DNA of 64,000 nt from Isoetes taiwanensis (GCA_021234155.1 JAJEKV010000015.1:5839194-5903193), one strand, 5' to 3'. Positions 45,569 through 57,540 are shown, numbered from the stretch's first letter. Notes: generated from the sequence alone by a model not told the origin. Numbers and translations are program-made.

Positions 45569-46319
45569 TTTCCATTGAGATTAAATTCAAAAGTTAACAA
45601 AAATATGATTTATAGATCTAAAGGGTGTCAATTCATATATATTGTCATTTTAATTATTTTGTAACATGGTTATTTCTACATTTCTCATCTAAGTTACAAA
45701 TTTGTAAATAGAAAGCTATGCATGGATACATGGATAGCCTACATGTCTTGTAGCTCTACACATGTAATGTGCATTTGTTTGGAGATCCCTTTTCCTTTTC
45801 TTTTGTTTCCACACAAAAGTTTGGATTATCTTTACGGAACCACCATTCCACAAACAATATCGAAGTGTTTAGTATTTCATGAAATGAACATAATCTATCA
45901 CATAGTAAATGACCTTCTCTTAAGAGCAAACATTGCTACCATAATGCATATTCAATGAAACATATGTGCAAGATTGAGCATGTATTTGAGCAAAGTTAGG
46001 GAATAGAAAATACCAACTTCCAAACTTGAAGGTATTGTCAACAGTAATCAAGAGTGGACATATTCACATTGTGTGGCTAACAAAAGTTCTCTATAGTCAG
46101 ATACCAAGCACAAGTATTTTTATAGTACATATGCAATGCAATCATGCATGCATGAAGCAAATCTTAGGCAGCAGTGGGATGAAAAATGCATAGCCAACAT
46201 CCTTTACCTGCAATATAGGAGCTTGAAATTTCATACAATCACAGTTCATACAATCACACAAAGAGCACACGCCCACCATTCTATTTGAAACCTCTAGTTT
46301 GACATACATAATATGCAGT

Positions 46320-49300
46320 TTAACACGTGTCCAATGATAATGTTGTTGGCACCCAACTTGCAACACATCCACCATTCTCTTGCAGAAAGCCTTGATAAAA
46401 AGATCTTTAAGATGTCAATAATTGAAAATCACTCACTATCAGCAAGCTTTCTCAGCATCTGGATAAAATGCCTAGTATAGAGTTGAACCATGAGTTGAAA
46501 AATCTCATACCTATAACCACAAGGCCGTCAGAGATATTTAAATCTCAATAATTAAATTTTGAGGGAAAAAGGGCCACCAACTCGGGCATAAATCTTGTCA
46601 AAAGGACTAAATGAACAATTTCATGTAGTAAAATGATTTCCCAACCATAGAATGTTATAAAGCTACCTTGGAAAAAAGCGTGGTGAAAAGCAGGGTGCAA
46701 CATAATCATAGATATCTGGCAATTCTGCTCCAATTACAGCATAATGAGGAAGTTAGATTATCATAAATAACAAAGGATCGAGTTGAGTTCAAGAACCTAC
46801 TATTGTAGATTCCTTTAACGCAACTTTAAGATCTTCGGCAATAAACTGGACATGGTAAAGTGTGAAATCAGCTCACCAGCAATCATACTCTGTGTGAAAA
46901 CAGACCGAGTATCGTAAAAACCAACCTTTGTCAACAGTTTGTCAAAGGCTTGTTGGGTGGTAGTTGAAAGCCTAGAGGGGAAAGAATATGTGGAGCCAAG
47001 AAGGATTAAAGTATGGAACATGCTCCCAAGGGTTCAATGCAATGCATTAACTTACTGGTTTGCTTCCTTAGAGTTATTTAAACGTGCTATCCCACCTCCT
47101 TCAGCTTTAGCAGCTTGTTCTACTACTTGTTTATTCAAAATTTTCTGCATTTCAATAATCCTGTGTATACAGCTCAGAGAACTACCAATTTTTCACAATA
47201 GAAAATCCTTGATAATCATACTGCTCTCATTATCTACCCCTCAGAAGTTAGAAAATAGAAAAGAGCTTCTGTACTAACAAAAATTGAGTCTAAGGCAACG
47301 CAAAATGTAAATACCAGAGGGACATGGCTAAAATAAAAACAATCTATCCAACATTGCAGGCCAGCGAGCTTCAATACCCGCCAGTACCTTCGTTTCTCGT
47401 GTTTTAAAGAGAAGAATTCATCATACTCAAGTAGCCAGAATCCAAAAAGCATGTTTTTTGTCTGCCATAGATGCTCCTCAGCAATGGAAGCATCGGCCCT
47501 ATAGTGTCCAAAGCGGTTAACAACCAGGGCTCCTTTTGGTCAGAGTGGGAGCCTCAGACATAAAATAAGAGCATCAACGTAAGTTAATCTTGCCAGATTG
47601 TGCGAAATTGGGATCAACACAAAAGTGTTAGAATAGATGATAATGTGGGCATGCCATGGATAAAATGAAAATAACCTATCCAACATTGAAAGCCCAGTGG
47701 TAGAGCACCACAAACAAGGGTCCTAGCTTCAATACACAGAAAATTCGTTCTCAGTTTCAAATAGAAGGCTTTAGCATACTCAAGTAGCCAAAATCCAAAT
47801 AGCATGTTTTTGTGTCAGAATCGAATAAAGTGAAAAACAAACCAACAAAATCAATGGCTAAATGGCATAAAATCAATGGCACAAGAATGCCTAACCAATT
47901 TCAGGATTAAAGACTATGGCCAAAGGTGATCTGCATGCTACAGCAATAGAAGGAAGCCAGATCAATGCCCCTGAATAATACCTGCAAGAAAACTTGGTGA
48001 TCGAGCACTCTCTTCTCTTCCGCTTTGATTGGAATCCTTTTGCACACTACAAAATGGTTTGTAGAGCTGCAAAAATTCTACTTGCCTGGTAAGAGATAAA
48101 AGTCATTGAAATGAACAGTAAGTACCTTTGCTCTCCTATTATCAATGATCGATTCAAGATAACTGCTAAACCAACATCATTTAAAACCTTATATATTTCA
48201 TTACCAAATCCATCATGTTCTGCTCTTGCGAATACAAATCCACTGCTGCAAAAACTGTTCTGCAGGCAATGTTCTTCGCTATACCGCCATTTCAAGAACT
48301 TCGTGAAATCCTGTGAATAACAACATACACTCATTTCATTTTACAACTAAAAAAAAAAAAATTTGAAATCGAATTCATACCCTCAGATCTTGCTCCTGAG
48401 TGACTTGAAATCATTTGACAGTGATACACATGTCAAGATGGGTCTGATTGCAGATTAACATGGCAAAACATCTTTTCTTCACAATGAATAGACTCTGAAC
48501 CCATTATACAGACCTGGAATGCTGTCATGTTCTGTCAACATCATTGGCTTTGGCATTCAACAGTTCTAATTGGCTCATAAAGATATGAGTGAAGATAATA
48601 TTCATCTAACAATGTGTAATATGGATAGAAAAAATTAATGCATTAATATGTAATGTGTAGCTTACTATAAAAACCCAAACATTCCATAAATATGCTTACC
48701 CGTGACAGATGCAGATGCATATTCACTTGTCATTGGCATCTTCAAGAAATTACATTTATCATCATTATGTCTACCTGTCATTCCCTATTACGAGCAACAA
48801 ATTAAACTTTTATTCCAGCAACATCCCCCGGAAATGATGCTCGTGCCGATTGCCTATGGCTATTGAAAGGTGTGATAGACAGAAGCATGTCAGAGTATTC
48901 TCAGTGGAGATGCCCTCGTTATAGACCTTAGTCACTCCATTACTTCAAAATCGATTCGTCCACCTCTCCTTGTCAACATAAATAGCAATGGGGATGGAGA
49001 AAAACACAATTTACTTTTATGAGAATATGACGGACAATTGGCCATGGTTTCTTGCAATACCTTATCACACATTTTGACAATCCTATAGATTTAAAGCGAG
49101 GTCTGTGAAAAGAAAATGTGCTACATGTCTAATAAGAGTTCAATCAAACATTAGCGCAAGTACAACTGACTGCAGCATCGGTGCCAAAGAGCTTCGACCT
49201 TGTGATTGGCATGCTTTCCAAGCTTAAGAAAGAGAAGGATATGATTAGCTAAACAGAAGTTCTGGTATGCTTTTCTTTAAGGGAGAGTATTGGCAATCAA

Positions 49301-49720
49301 AGACATGGCATATGTAAAATGTGATGGTCTCATCTTGACAAAGCCAATACTTGCAGCAAGAGATTCATCGTTAAACATCCTAGAACGATGATGTCATCTT
49401 GAAGCCAGAGATTCGTCACTGGCTGCAAGAGAAAAATGCAAATCGAGTCCGTTGTATGTAGCATCACCGTCATTTACATATTGCACTGAATCAGACTTCC
49501 GATGTTCTGCATGGTTAGGTGGCAAAGGAGGGTCTAAAGATAACAATGGAAAGGACATACCGTCATTTACTTCATCCTGATCAACCGGAGAAGAACTTTC
49601 ATCAGGGGTCTGTTTTAATCCATAAGGAACTGAGGAGGCGTATACATCGGGAGGGACAGGGAACTCAGACACAGAGAAACCCAAGTCCGATAACACAGAA
49701 ACCATGTTGTTTTCTGCCAT
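46320..49720 (-). CDS. Unrecognised multi-exon gene (partial model)
   Basis: The minus strand holds a chain of short exon-like ORFs with good splice sites. The last six join in reading phase: 47532-about 47387 (VVNRFGHYRADASIAEEH...), 47160-47056 (IIEMQKILNKQVVEQAAKAE...), 46971-46877 (LSTTTQQAFDKLLTKVGFYD...), 46724-46667 (LPDIYDYVAPCFSPRFFP), 46471-46437 (HFIQMLRKLAD) and 46390-46320 (FLQENGG...LDTC, stop). Upstream, 48310-48126 encodes GFGNEIYKVLNDVGLAVILN and then RSLIIGE, which faintly recalls plant glycosyltransferase-like proteins; 48066-47982 is a possible following exon. The likely start is the ATG at 49720 (MAENNMVSVLSDLGFSVSE...), just after a strong acceptor, CTTTTCTTGTCTGCAG, so a 5'-UTR intron is implied. 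Links between 49.4 and 48.3 kb and between the 48-kb exons and 47532 are not settled, and two genes are possible. I do not recognise the C-terminal part. Confidence 0.5.
47234..47805 (-). repeat. Duplicated exon-intron segment
   Basis: The ORFs 47452-47234 and 47805-47614 (minus) both begin MLFGFWLLEY and both later encode QCWI. The DNA around them is similar (ACATGCT-TTTGGATT-TGGCTACTTGAGTATG; CAATGTTGGATAG). The lower-coordinate copy overlaps the proposed exon starting at 47532; the other lies in the preceding intron and looks like a decayed duplicate. Confidence 0.7.
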
Positions 49721-50130
49721 TAAAACACAGTTCTGACTGCAGACAAGAAAAGGGCACAATTTAGATTCATAAGAAAACGATCCGCAAAAGAAAAAGAAAC
49801 CCACCAGCAAACTGAAGCATCAAAGGATCCGAACCCAAGAAAGCGACTGCCTTATCACCTCATGTTCTACTTGCATTAGACATGAACCTCGATCAAACAA
49901 GAACTCGAAAGAGAAGAAATCAAAAGAACCGACGTTGGGGGTCCAAATCCAACCAGAGAAACTTCAATCCCCGTTTTTCGTTCCGGCAAGAAAGAAGGAG
50001 GCATGCATGAATGCTGTCAACCCAGAAGAATTTATCTGTTGTTCGTAGACACCGAAGCCCGGCAGCGGCAGTACGGAGTAAGATAGAATATCCTAAATCC
50101 ATGGAGCCCTCTTGCAGAAAAGAGTCCCGA
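49721..50130 (-). promoter_or_regulatory. Probable 5' UTR with intron and upstream region
   Basis: Upstream of the ATG at 49720 lies the acceptor CTTTTCTTGTCTGCAG. A plausible donor (AG|GTGATA) is near 49865, which would make a short 5'-UTR intron. A 60-codon ORF upstream (50102-49920) has no motif and is more likely leader sequence. Confidence 0.35.
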
Positions 50131-51404
50131 CAGCACTCCGCAATAATAGCTCATGATTTTTTTAGTTTTAGGTAAAATTGTTCATTGTCTTTTTCCGGAA
50201 AATAATAACTAACTATTAAATGGCCCAGAATGAAAGTTGTGAAACAAAACAAATGAAAGGACAAGATCGCGCACAAACTATCCTAAAACGGCTTTATTAT
50301 TATTATATATATATATAGATATATAGATAGATGGCCTTGGATCCCTAATGGCAAAACTGGCATTAGGAGAGAGCGACTACCCACTCTCAATATCTTTGCT
50401 AACAAATCTGACTAATCTCCTTAACTTGTGGTGGTTTGATAGAGTCGTTATGCCTTGAAGGCCGTGATTCCTGCATGCCAGGAGTCGTGATGTCCACATG
50501 CCATGGGTTCCCTTTGTCTCTTCTTTGACATGAACTTTGTAGCTGAGGCTAATGCTGTTGGATTCTTCCCACGAGGCTCCCTCCTTATAGTCATGTGTTA
50601 CACAGGACTAACATCCCCCCTCCCCCCAAAAAACCTCACTCCACCCCACCTCACCAAAGAATGTCCAGGATTTCTGGCAGAGAGAAAGGCATACACAACT
50701 TCAGGTGGAGGCAAGCCTTCAACATGACCAGCATTATCAGTATAGATGTGAGACCATACATCACCATACCAAGCTTGAATCAAGTAATTTTTTGCACCAA
50801 GTGTAGTAAGAGAGCCCATGGCCGGTAGCATCAATAAGGAAACTAGTATTAACATATTTTCAAATGCTTGATGAAAAAGAGATGGAACATGTGAACTTTC
50901 CAAGAGATTTGTGATCTCAAGGCAGAATTGACTGACAATTGCATTGGGGTTACAATGGCCAATTGATATTTTGCACTTCCGTGAACTATGGAGTAAAATT
51001 CTGAGAGCTGCATAGAAGCCAGCTTGCCTGCAGATAGATGGATTTGGAGAAGTGGCAGTTATATTGATGAACTAAGTCAACCCAAGTATAGCATTTGAAG
51101 GAGACTTATAGCATTGTTTGTTTAGAATATAGATCTAATCCCTTGAATTGTCTAGAGTTTCACCTTCTTGCTAGATGTGCCTTCGAACAAATCGATGATC
51201 CCAATAGTGATCAGTACTAATGGGAGATGGAGTCCAGTCAGCATATGCTATCATAGTTTGGGTAATGAAATCTCCAGTCAGTTGTAAAGAATTGGGATCG
51301 AGAAGATGCACCCAAAGAGGCTTAAGGATTGTCAATGTATGTAGCATGGTGTTCCAAGCGTGCTTGGAGGTAGCATGAAATTCAACAAGTATAGGTCTAT
51401 CCAT
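50131..51404. other. No recognisable gene
   Basis: A TTA/TA-rich low-complexity run lies at 50297-50330. Minus-strand ORFs at 50598-50903 and 51171-51404 have no recognised motif; the latter directly abuts the gypsy RT fragment and could be unrelated DNA joined to it. Confidence 0.4.
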
Positions 51405-51409
51405 CTATG

Positions 51410-52195
51410 CATAGAGATTCTGCCATTCAGAAGCAATCATAGCTTCGCATAAAGTTGGTCTCCTCAACTTTTCAAGAACCTTCCTCAAGTGTTGGGCATG
51501 CTCCTCCAAGGATTTTTTGTAGACTAAAATGTCATCAAGGAAAACTATGATGAACGTATCTAGAAACTCACGAAGAACGTCGTTCATGAGTCTCATAAAT
51601 GTTGTTGGGGCGTTGGACAATCCAAATGGCATCACTGTGAACTCGTAATGGCCATATCTCATCCTGAATGCAGTCTTACGAACGTCTTCTTCCTTGATCC
51701 TGATCTGATGGTAGCCTGGCCTCAAGTCAAGAAAAACTTTGCACCTTGTAGGTGATCCATCAAATCGTCTGATCGGGGCAACGCATACTTGTTCTTGATG
51801 GTGTGCTTGTTTAATTGACGACAGCCAATGCACATTCTTAAACTTTCACCTTTCTTCTTGACAAATAGGATTGGCGCCCCGAACGGAGAGACACTACCTC
51901 TTATAAACCCTAGGTCTAGCAACTCCTGCAATTGCTTCTTTAATTCCGTCAACTCATGAGGTGACATTCTGTAAGGTGCCTTACTTATGGACTTAGTCCC
52001 TGGTTCAAGTGCTATTTCACACTCGACTCCCCTGTATGGTGGGAGTTGCTTGATCTCATCTGGGAACAAATCATGAAATTCCTTCACTAGCTTGGCTATT
52101 GGCTTTGGCAACTTGTTTAATGCTTTGGCCTCCTTATCTTCCTCTGTTTCTGGCTCCTCAACTTCGAGCTGTGAAGGCTCTCATTCAACGGGGTC
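51410..52195 (-). pseudogene. Ty3/gypsy RT fragment
   Basis: Two overlapping minus-strand frames cover the N-terminal and central RT. The first (52111-51722) has [33 protein letters not shown] and [16 protein letters not shown]. The second (51833-51405) has [42 protein letters not shown] and the intact catalytic VFLDDILVY, then [14 protein letters not shown] one-frame shift near 51740 breaks the sequence. Nothing recognisable follows after about 51430. The residues differ from the gypsy fragments at 22 kb and 34 kb, so this is another lineage. A downstream-domain fragment of a similar element lies at 58752-60058, but its order and position do not allow a single continuous copy. Confidence 0.92.
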
Positions 52196-52324
52196 GACCG
52201 GTTTCTCGAAATAACATTTCAAGATGTTATATATGTATGACGACCACACGGATATTTGTATCATACGAGCATTATACATATATACAAAAGATGGTCGTCG
52301 TATGAATGCAAAAAAAATATTTGC

Positions 52325-52395
52325 ACGAGGTAGGATTTGAACTCACAATTATTCTAGTTGCGAGTCAAGCATCTTTGCTTAGTTCACTACCAATA
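52325..52395 (-). other. tRNA-like sequence (degenerate)
   Basis: On the minus strand AGTTCAAATCC (52343-52333) matches the tRNA B box with one mismatch. Upstream GCTTGACTCGCAA and GGTAGTGAAC resemble anticodon and D-arm segments. It is too degenerate to call a tRNA gene. It lies about 115 bp from the HSE-like palindrome at 52449, as at the 28-kb locus. Confidence 0.4.
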
Positions 52396-52448
52396 CTTGT
52401 TCACTACTTTTGCATCTTTTTTCATATATACTGATGTCTAGGAGAATC

Positions 52449-52524
52449 TGGAATATTCCAAAACTTGGCTCATATATCCCACATGCATTCATGCAGAAAA
52501 GAGACCCCTTTCTAGTATATAAAT
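52449..52524 (+). promoter_or_regulatory. LTR-like promoter: HSE-like palindrome and TATA box
   Basis: TGGAATATTCCA (52449-52460) contains one GAAnnTTC pair, and TATATAAA (52516-52523) follows 55 bp later. The flanking sequence is shared with 28583-28740. The gypsy gag-like frames begin about 260 bp downstream, so this is probably the U3/R part of that element's 5' LTR; the LTR ends could not be fixed because no 3' LTR is in the window. Confidence 0.5.
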
Positions 52525-52777
52525 GGCCCTTCGGCGCTAGCATGAATATTCCAGTTCAACACTAGTCTTGAGCTCTAGACATCTGTCTTGTGTTCCTGCT
52601 TGCCTTCGGGCCATTGTATTCTTGTTTCTTCATTATATATCAGATTCTTTGCCATTATTGGCATATTTATTGCGTATTCCTTCTATGTATTTCTCTTGAT
52701 TTCGCATAGGTTCATGATAGTTTGAATCATAATATCTTACTGGTTCTTGCCTGCTTTGATCCTAAGCATATTTTTTT

Positions 52778-54660
52778 TTGCTCATATTTGGTGATTACAT
52801 TTCTATAGAGGAAGTTTCGACCTTATTACAAGAAGTCGAGCAGCTTGTTCAAGTATGTCAGCAGTTGCAGTTGGACAATAACGAGCTCAAAGAATGGGCT
52901 GCATCTCATGAATCAACCTCCAAGGTTCAGGGTTTCTTGAATCAGATTTGGCTGGTTATTCAGCTCCATCCTCACAGGTATCCCACAGATTGTGAACAGG
53001 TCGGGCTAGTTGAGTCCCCATTTTTTGGGCCAGCTTTGAGTTGGTTTGCCCCCTTGCTGGAGAGGGAGCCCCCGAGTTACAGAACTTTGCGCGTTCGCTG
53101 CTGAACTTGAGGGGTATTTTAAAGACATTGATTGACATTGCACAACAGTTATCAAGCTTGGCAAACTTAGGCAAGGTTCTCGTCCAGCTTCAATTTACGC
53201 CTCTGAGTTTCGGCAGATTGCCATGTATATGGCCTGGGATGACTTAGCCCTTCGAGATTGTTTTTGACGAGGGCTTCACGATGATGTGAAAAATATGTTG
53301 CTGATCACAGAGGATTCCAGTTGTGATAGTCGTCTTTTTTAGCGTAGGTAAGAAAGACGAAATCAATCTGTTTCCCTCATTTTGCGAGCTTTAGTAGTCA
53401 CAGCAGCGTCTGCACCACCCACATCATATGGCCTGATATCTATGCAGATTGACCATGTGGTACGAGGACCCTTGTCTGCGGCCGAGAAGCAGCGCTGAAG
53501 AGAGGCTAAACTCTGCCTCTATTGTGGTGGGGTTGGCCACATCGCTCGCAATTATCCCGTTAAGTTCCCAAATCAGTCGGAAAACTCCAGGGGCCGGTCT
53601 GAGTAGTTGGAGTCTCTCGATGACTAGTCGCTATCCCTCAGACTCCCCCCATGTGTAGTGAAGGGTTTATTCCTTCTGACAAGGTCAGTAAGGAGTTTTT
53701 TATCTCTATATCATTGGAATCAGAGGTTGGGAGATTGGAAGCATTGGTGCAACTTGATAGTGGTGCAAATGCTTGCTTTATGGATAGTGTGTTCGCTACT
53801 AAGCACGTCATTCTTGAAAGTAAGGTTGAGTATCCAATTCCATCGGTGTGATTGATGGACGTGAGGTCTCCTCGGGTGCAGTCACGGATTATACTGCACC
53901 TCTTTGAATTTTGTTCAAGGGAGCTCCTTGTAGTATTTCCTTCAATCTCACGCTAGCCCACATGTGCCAGTAGTCTTGGGTCTGCCCTGGCTCGAACTAC
54001 ATAACCCTCAGATTGATTGGCGTACTAGATCTTTTTGGTTTGCTGGTTCTAGCTCTAACCCCAGTTCATCTGCAATTCAGGCATCTGCACTAACATCTAC
54101 TTCAGTCCGTGCAGTATTGTAGGCACTCCAGTTCATGTTCTTGTTCCAGTTCCAGCTCCAGCTCAAGCTCCTGTTTCCGTGGAGGCTTCTTCACGCCCTT
54201 AGTTTCATATGTCGAAGATTTTATTAAATCTGGAAGGCAGGATCCAATTTCAGTATTTGCAATCTAGGTTAATCCGTCGGTTACCTCTGCATCGGTGAAT
54301 CCTGTTCCAATGCTTTCAGATAAATATGGCAATTTCTTTGATGTTTTTGACAAAGTCAAGGCTAGCAACCTCCTAAAGCATCGTCCATATGATTGTGCTA
54401 TTGATTTACAGCCTGAAACAATGCCGCCATATGGTCCAATATATGGTCTATCTCCTGCTGAGTTGAAGGTTTTGCGAGATTATATTGAGGATAATCTAGC
54501 TACGGGCTTCATTTGACATTCTCAATCCCCTACTGGAGCACCCATATTCTTTGTCAAAAAGAAGGACGATTATGTGCGCCTCGTCGTTGATTATTGATGG
54601 TCTCAACAAGATTACAATGTCGAATTACTATCCGCGTCTGCTAATTCTAGATGTGGTCAA
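52778..54660 (+). pseudogene. Chromovirus-like gypsy element: gag, protease, RT start
   Basis: Plus-strand frames give a coiled-coil-like gag start (LLQEVEQLVQVCQQLQLDN, 52815), capsid segments (GPALSWFAPLLERE near 53025, LANLGK, MAWDDLALRDCF near 53225, GLHDDVKNMLLI near 53270), and a zinc knuckle CLYCGGVGHIARNY (about 53515) whose last Cys is Tyr. The protease has VQLDSGANACFMD (53750). The RT start has YGNFFDVFDKVKASNLLKHR, PYDCAIDL, IYGLSPAELKVLRDYIEDNL and GAPIFFVKKKDDYVRLVVDY (54325-54590). The sequence then breaks off at about 54650 into unrelated DNA. The HRPYDCAIDL...IYxLS pattern is typical of the chromovirus branch related to fungal and animal elements. Multiple stops and frameshifts make it non-functional. 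Confidence 0.85.
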
Positions 54661-55739
54661 TGCACTTGAAGATCTCATAATAAGTGAACTACATTCTAAA
54701 GAATTGGTTGAGAAATTGCTTAAACAACATATGCTTTCATATTGTTTATGGAAAACATCTGATTTGCAATTGAATATAGAACAAATATACTACAAGAAAA
54801 TAACATATTGTCATTTAGAGCTATGTTAAGAATGCAGGGAACCATACAATAGTACTTGACTTCTGTCCATTTAAATCTATGATAAAAGGTCATATACGGT
54901 TGCAATGGACTTCCTTGATTGGCAGGCATCCTAAAAATAGACTTGATAAAGAGGAATGCAACTAGAAGATGTCTCCAAAATGATGTTACCTATGTTTCCA
55001 ACTTTAAAAGTTGTGGCAAAGAACTTGTTAGAGTTATCATATTATCAAAAGCTCTATCTCTAAGTGATTCAAATACCAGGGAAGAGTAACCTATGCAATG
55101 CTTTGAATAGTCAAACTATAATCTTTCTATTGCACAAAATGCCACTTGTGTCAATAAATATAAGAGTAGCGTGAGGGCTTGCATCAGACATATAAGCATA
55201 GTCTATTATTTGAATATAATTGCAATGCCTCTTTTTATATCTCACAACATAGTCTATTGTCTGAATAAACTTGCAATGACTCTTTTTATATCTCTCTCTG
55301 CTAAATCTATATCCTCAAATTCAATGTATGTTTGGGCCCTTCTACAATGCCTTTACATTTTGCGATTCTAACTCTAATAATTGAACTCTTCCAGTCACAA
55401 ATTCTAACCAATGTTCAAGTCCTTGTTGATTTTATTTTTCACCTACACAATTTTGCAACCGCATAATCAACACTATTCAAATTACATACCTTCTGTTTTT
55501 TTTTCTTGTTTTTCCTAACCTTCATCGAACTGTCATAGGCATTGTAGTATACTGTCTATTATAATGGAAAGCGAGGGATTAGCTTGCATAGTAAATTCAA
55601 CAATGGCAAAAATAAAGAAAATACTTACTATATCATACTTTTACTAGTATATACATATTAGTCATTCCTTGCCCTTTGCACTACATAATTAGATATTCAT
55701 AATAAAGCTTTGATGGTTCTAAAACTTTTTTTATTTAAG
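54661..55739. other. No gene seen
   Basis: Short ORFs only. A 51-bp tandem duplication is at 55201-55302 (both copies begin GTCTATT and contain TTGCAATG and CTCTTTTTATATCTC). Confidence 0.4.
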
Positions 55740-57500
55740 GACGTCATTCTTTATTTAATCAGAAGTCAAGCACAAGTAAAGATGCAAAGACAAAAATAAA
55801 ATTTCAAAGGATAAGCATGGATCCACCGAGTGCAACAACCTGTCTATGCATAAGAGTGCACATCTAAATACTCCTCAAAGATCAGTCGCCTCTTATAAGG
55901 GGTAAGTGAATAACAATGATAAGACTTAGTACTGCTACCTTAACATATTGAAGAACGCAATCATTTGCCACATCTAAACCTTTGAAGACTAGCAGTCTGT
56001 CTTTTTCGGATAGTCCACAACAACCAACTTTCTGCTAAATGAAAAGTCTAGCTTTGTAACTTTTTCAAGTATTTGGATAAATTGCCAAAAGCGCTTGTTG
56101 ACTTGTTAGTGAGACCTAAAAAAGGGAGAACAACCAATCCCATACATGTCTAAGGTGGCCACACATGAAAAAGCAATGCTCAATAGTTTCAGAACTCTGC
56201 TTACATACTGGATATAGATATGATATTCTACGGTCAAACCTGTGGATAGGCACATCAACCCAAAGATATTTGTAAAGAATCTGCCACCAATGTACTGCCA
56301 CTTTAAGATGAAGTAGTTTATCCCATACCCAAGTCTACATCTACACCATTGAGAATGGGAGTTGAAGGAAGGAAGGAAGGAAGGAAGGTTCTTTTATCGT
56401 CCGCGGAGGCCAATCGGCCTATGGGACCCAAATTACACGGGTGCAGGAAGCCCGTTGCTACTACCCGGATTAAAAAACCCCTCCTTATGAGGGAAAAACC
56501 GTCGCAGCAACAAGCCTGCTGGCAGCTGTACAAATATACATATACACATGAATTCCTGGCACCTCAGGTAGGTGCCCCGGGGCAGAGGTGAGTCCGCAGA
56601 TCCAAAACCTCCTGGAGGTAGGAGCCAAGGGATCGAACTGACGGCATACTGAGTAGCTCGTGCAGGGGCAGACCAGGTCGCACCAAGAGAATGTAGCGAG
56701 CCCGAATCTGACTATAGGCTGGACAGCTCTGGAAGGCATGGCTTTCATCCTCAACAACCCCCAGCGGGCAACACTGACAAAGCCTGTCCTGGCGCGGCTC
56801 TCCAACCCACCGACCCATCTCAAGCCGAAGATGGTGGGCCCCTGTTCGACCACTTAAGGATATCAGTATCAAGAAGCAGCTTATACATAGAGTTCACAAG
56901 TCTGCATTCCTTAACCTCCTGATGATACACCCACACCAAAATATCTTCTTGTTGTGGCAGAATAGGTTGTAGATAATCAGCAACTTTCATCCAAAGAGCT
57001 CAATCCCATCGCCCCAACAAAAACTTTAACTGAAAAGCCTTCTATGCCGGCAAATGGCCTGAGTTATACCATGCTACAATTGTTAAGACTCCAACCATTT
57101 GCCCACATCTTTGAGTCAATGGATGCACAATAAAGCAAAGTGGTCCATTGTCTGCCAGGGTGATCCACCAACAAGGTGCAGTCAACTGAGCATAAGCAGT
57201 TAAGTTGATGTGAAATAATATTTTGACTATATGCCAGGAATCTAACAAGCCCTTTTAAAACAGGAGAAGCATGGATGAGGCCGCAAATCATAGAATAGAC
57301 TTTATGGAGGAACCGGTTTAAAGTGTGGCTTTATCAAAAGGGATACAATGGGTAAGAGCTTGTGCAATAAGTCGTAACCCAGGAGAATTATCCTTACCCA
57401 ACCTCCAAATGAATCTAGAGATAATGATCTTACTCTGCAAATAGAAATCTGTCATGCCACTAGCGAACTTAGATTTTATAGCAACAAGGTCTCCTCCCCC
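55740..57500 (-). mobile_element. L1-type LINE 3' region, decayed, with nested insertion
   Basis: The minus strand carries LINE ORF2 C-terminal remnants in order: SKIIISRFIWRLGKDNSPG (about 57430-57380), LCSVDCTLLVDHPGRQW (about 57200-57150), NSMYKLLLDTDIL (about 56900-56870), then, after an interruption, WWQILYKYLWVDVPIHRF and CKQSSETIEHCFFMCGHL (56295-56150; the zf-RVT Cys/His cluster). The 3' end (55740-56110) matches the LINE tail at 19433-19880. The gap is filled by a TTCC-tailed LINE copy (56364-56860). Stops occur throughout. Confidence 0.75.
56364..56860 (-). mobile_element. Second copy of the TTCC-tailed LINE, 5'-truncated
   Basis: The minus-strand frame 56872-56564 has GAHHLRLE, CQCCPLGVVEDESHAFQSC and VRSLGSYLQEVLDLRTHL, matching 2080-2350. 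The 3' UTR (TTTTTTAATCCGGGTAGTA, GGGTCCCATAGGCCGATTGG) and the GGAA/TTCC tail at 56364-56388 also match the first copy. It is about 500 bp long, truncated at the 5' end, and sits inside another LINE. A clear target duplication was not found. Confidence 0.85.
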
Positions 57501-57540
57501 ACATAAACCAATACCTTAATCTCATCCTTAAGACATTGAG

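Noticed and set aside
48066-48125. Alternative exon start at 48085 giving a 40-bp intron after 48126
   Set aside because: A 40-bp intron is below the usual plant minimum; the acceptor at 48067 (63 to 65-bp-class intron in total) is preferred, although it changes the downstream frame and remains unsettled.
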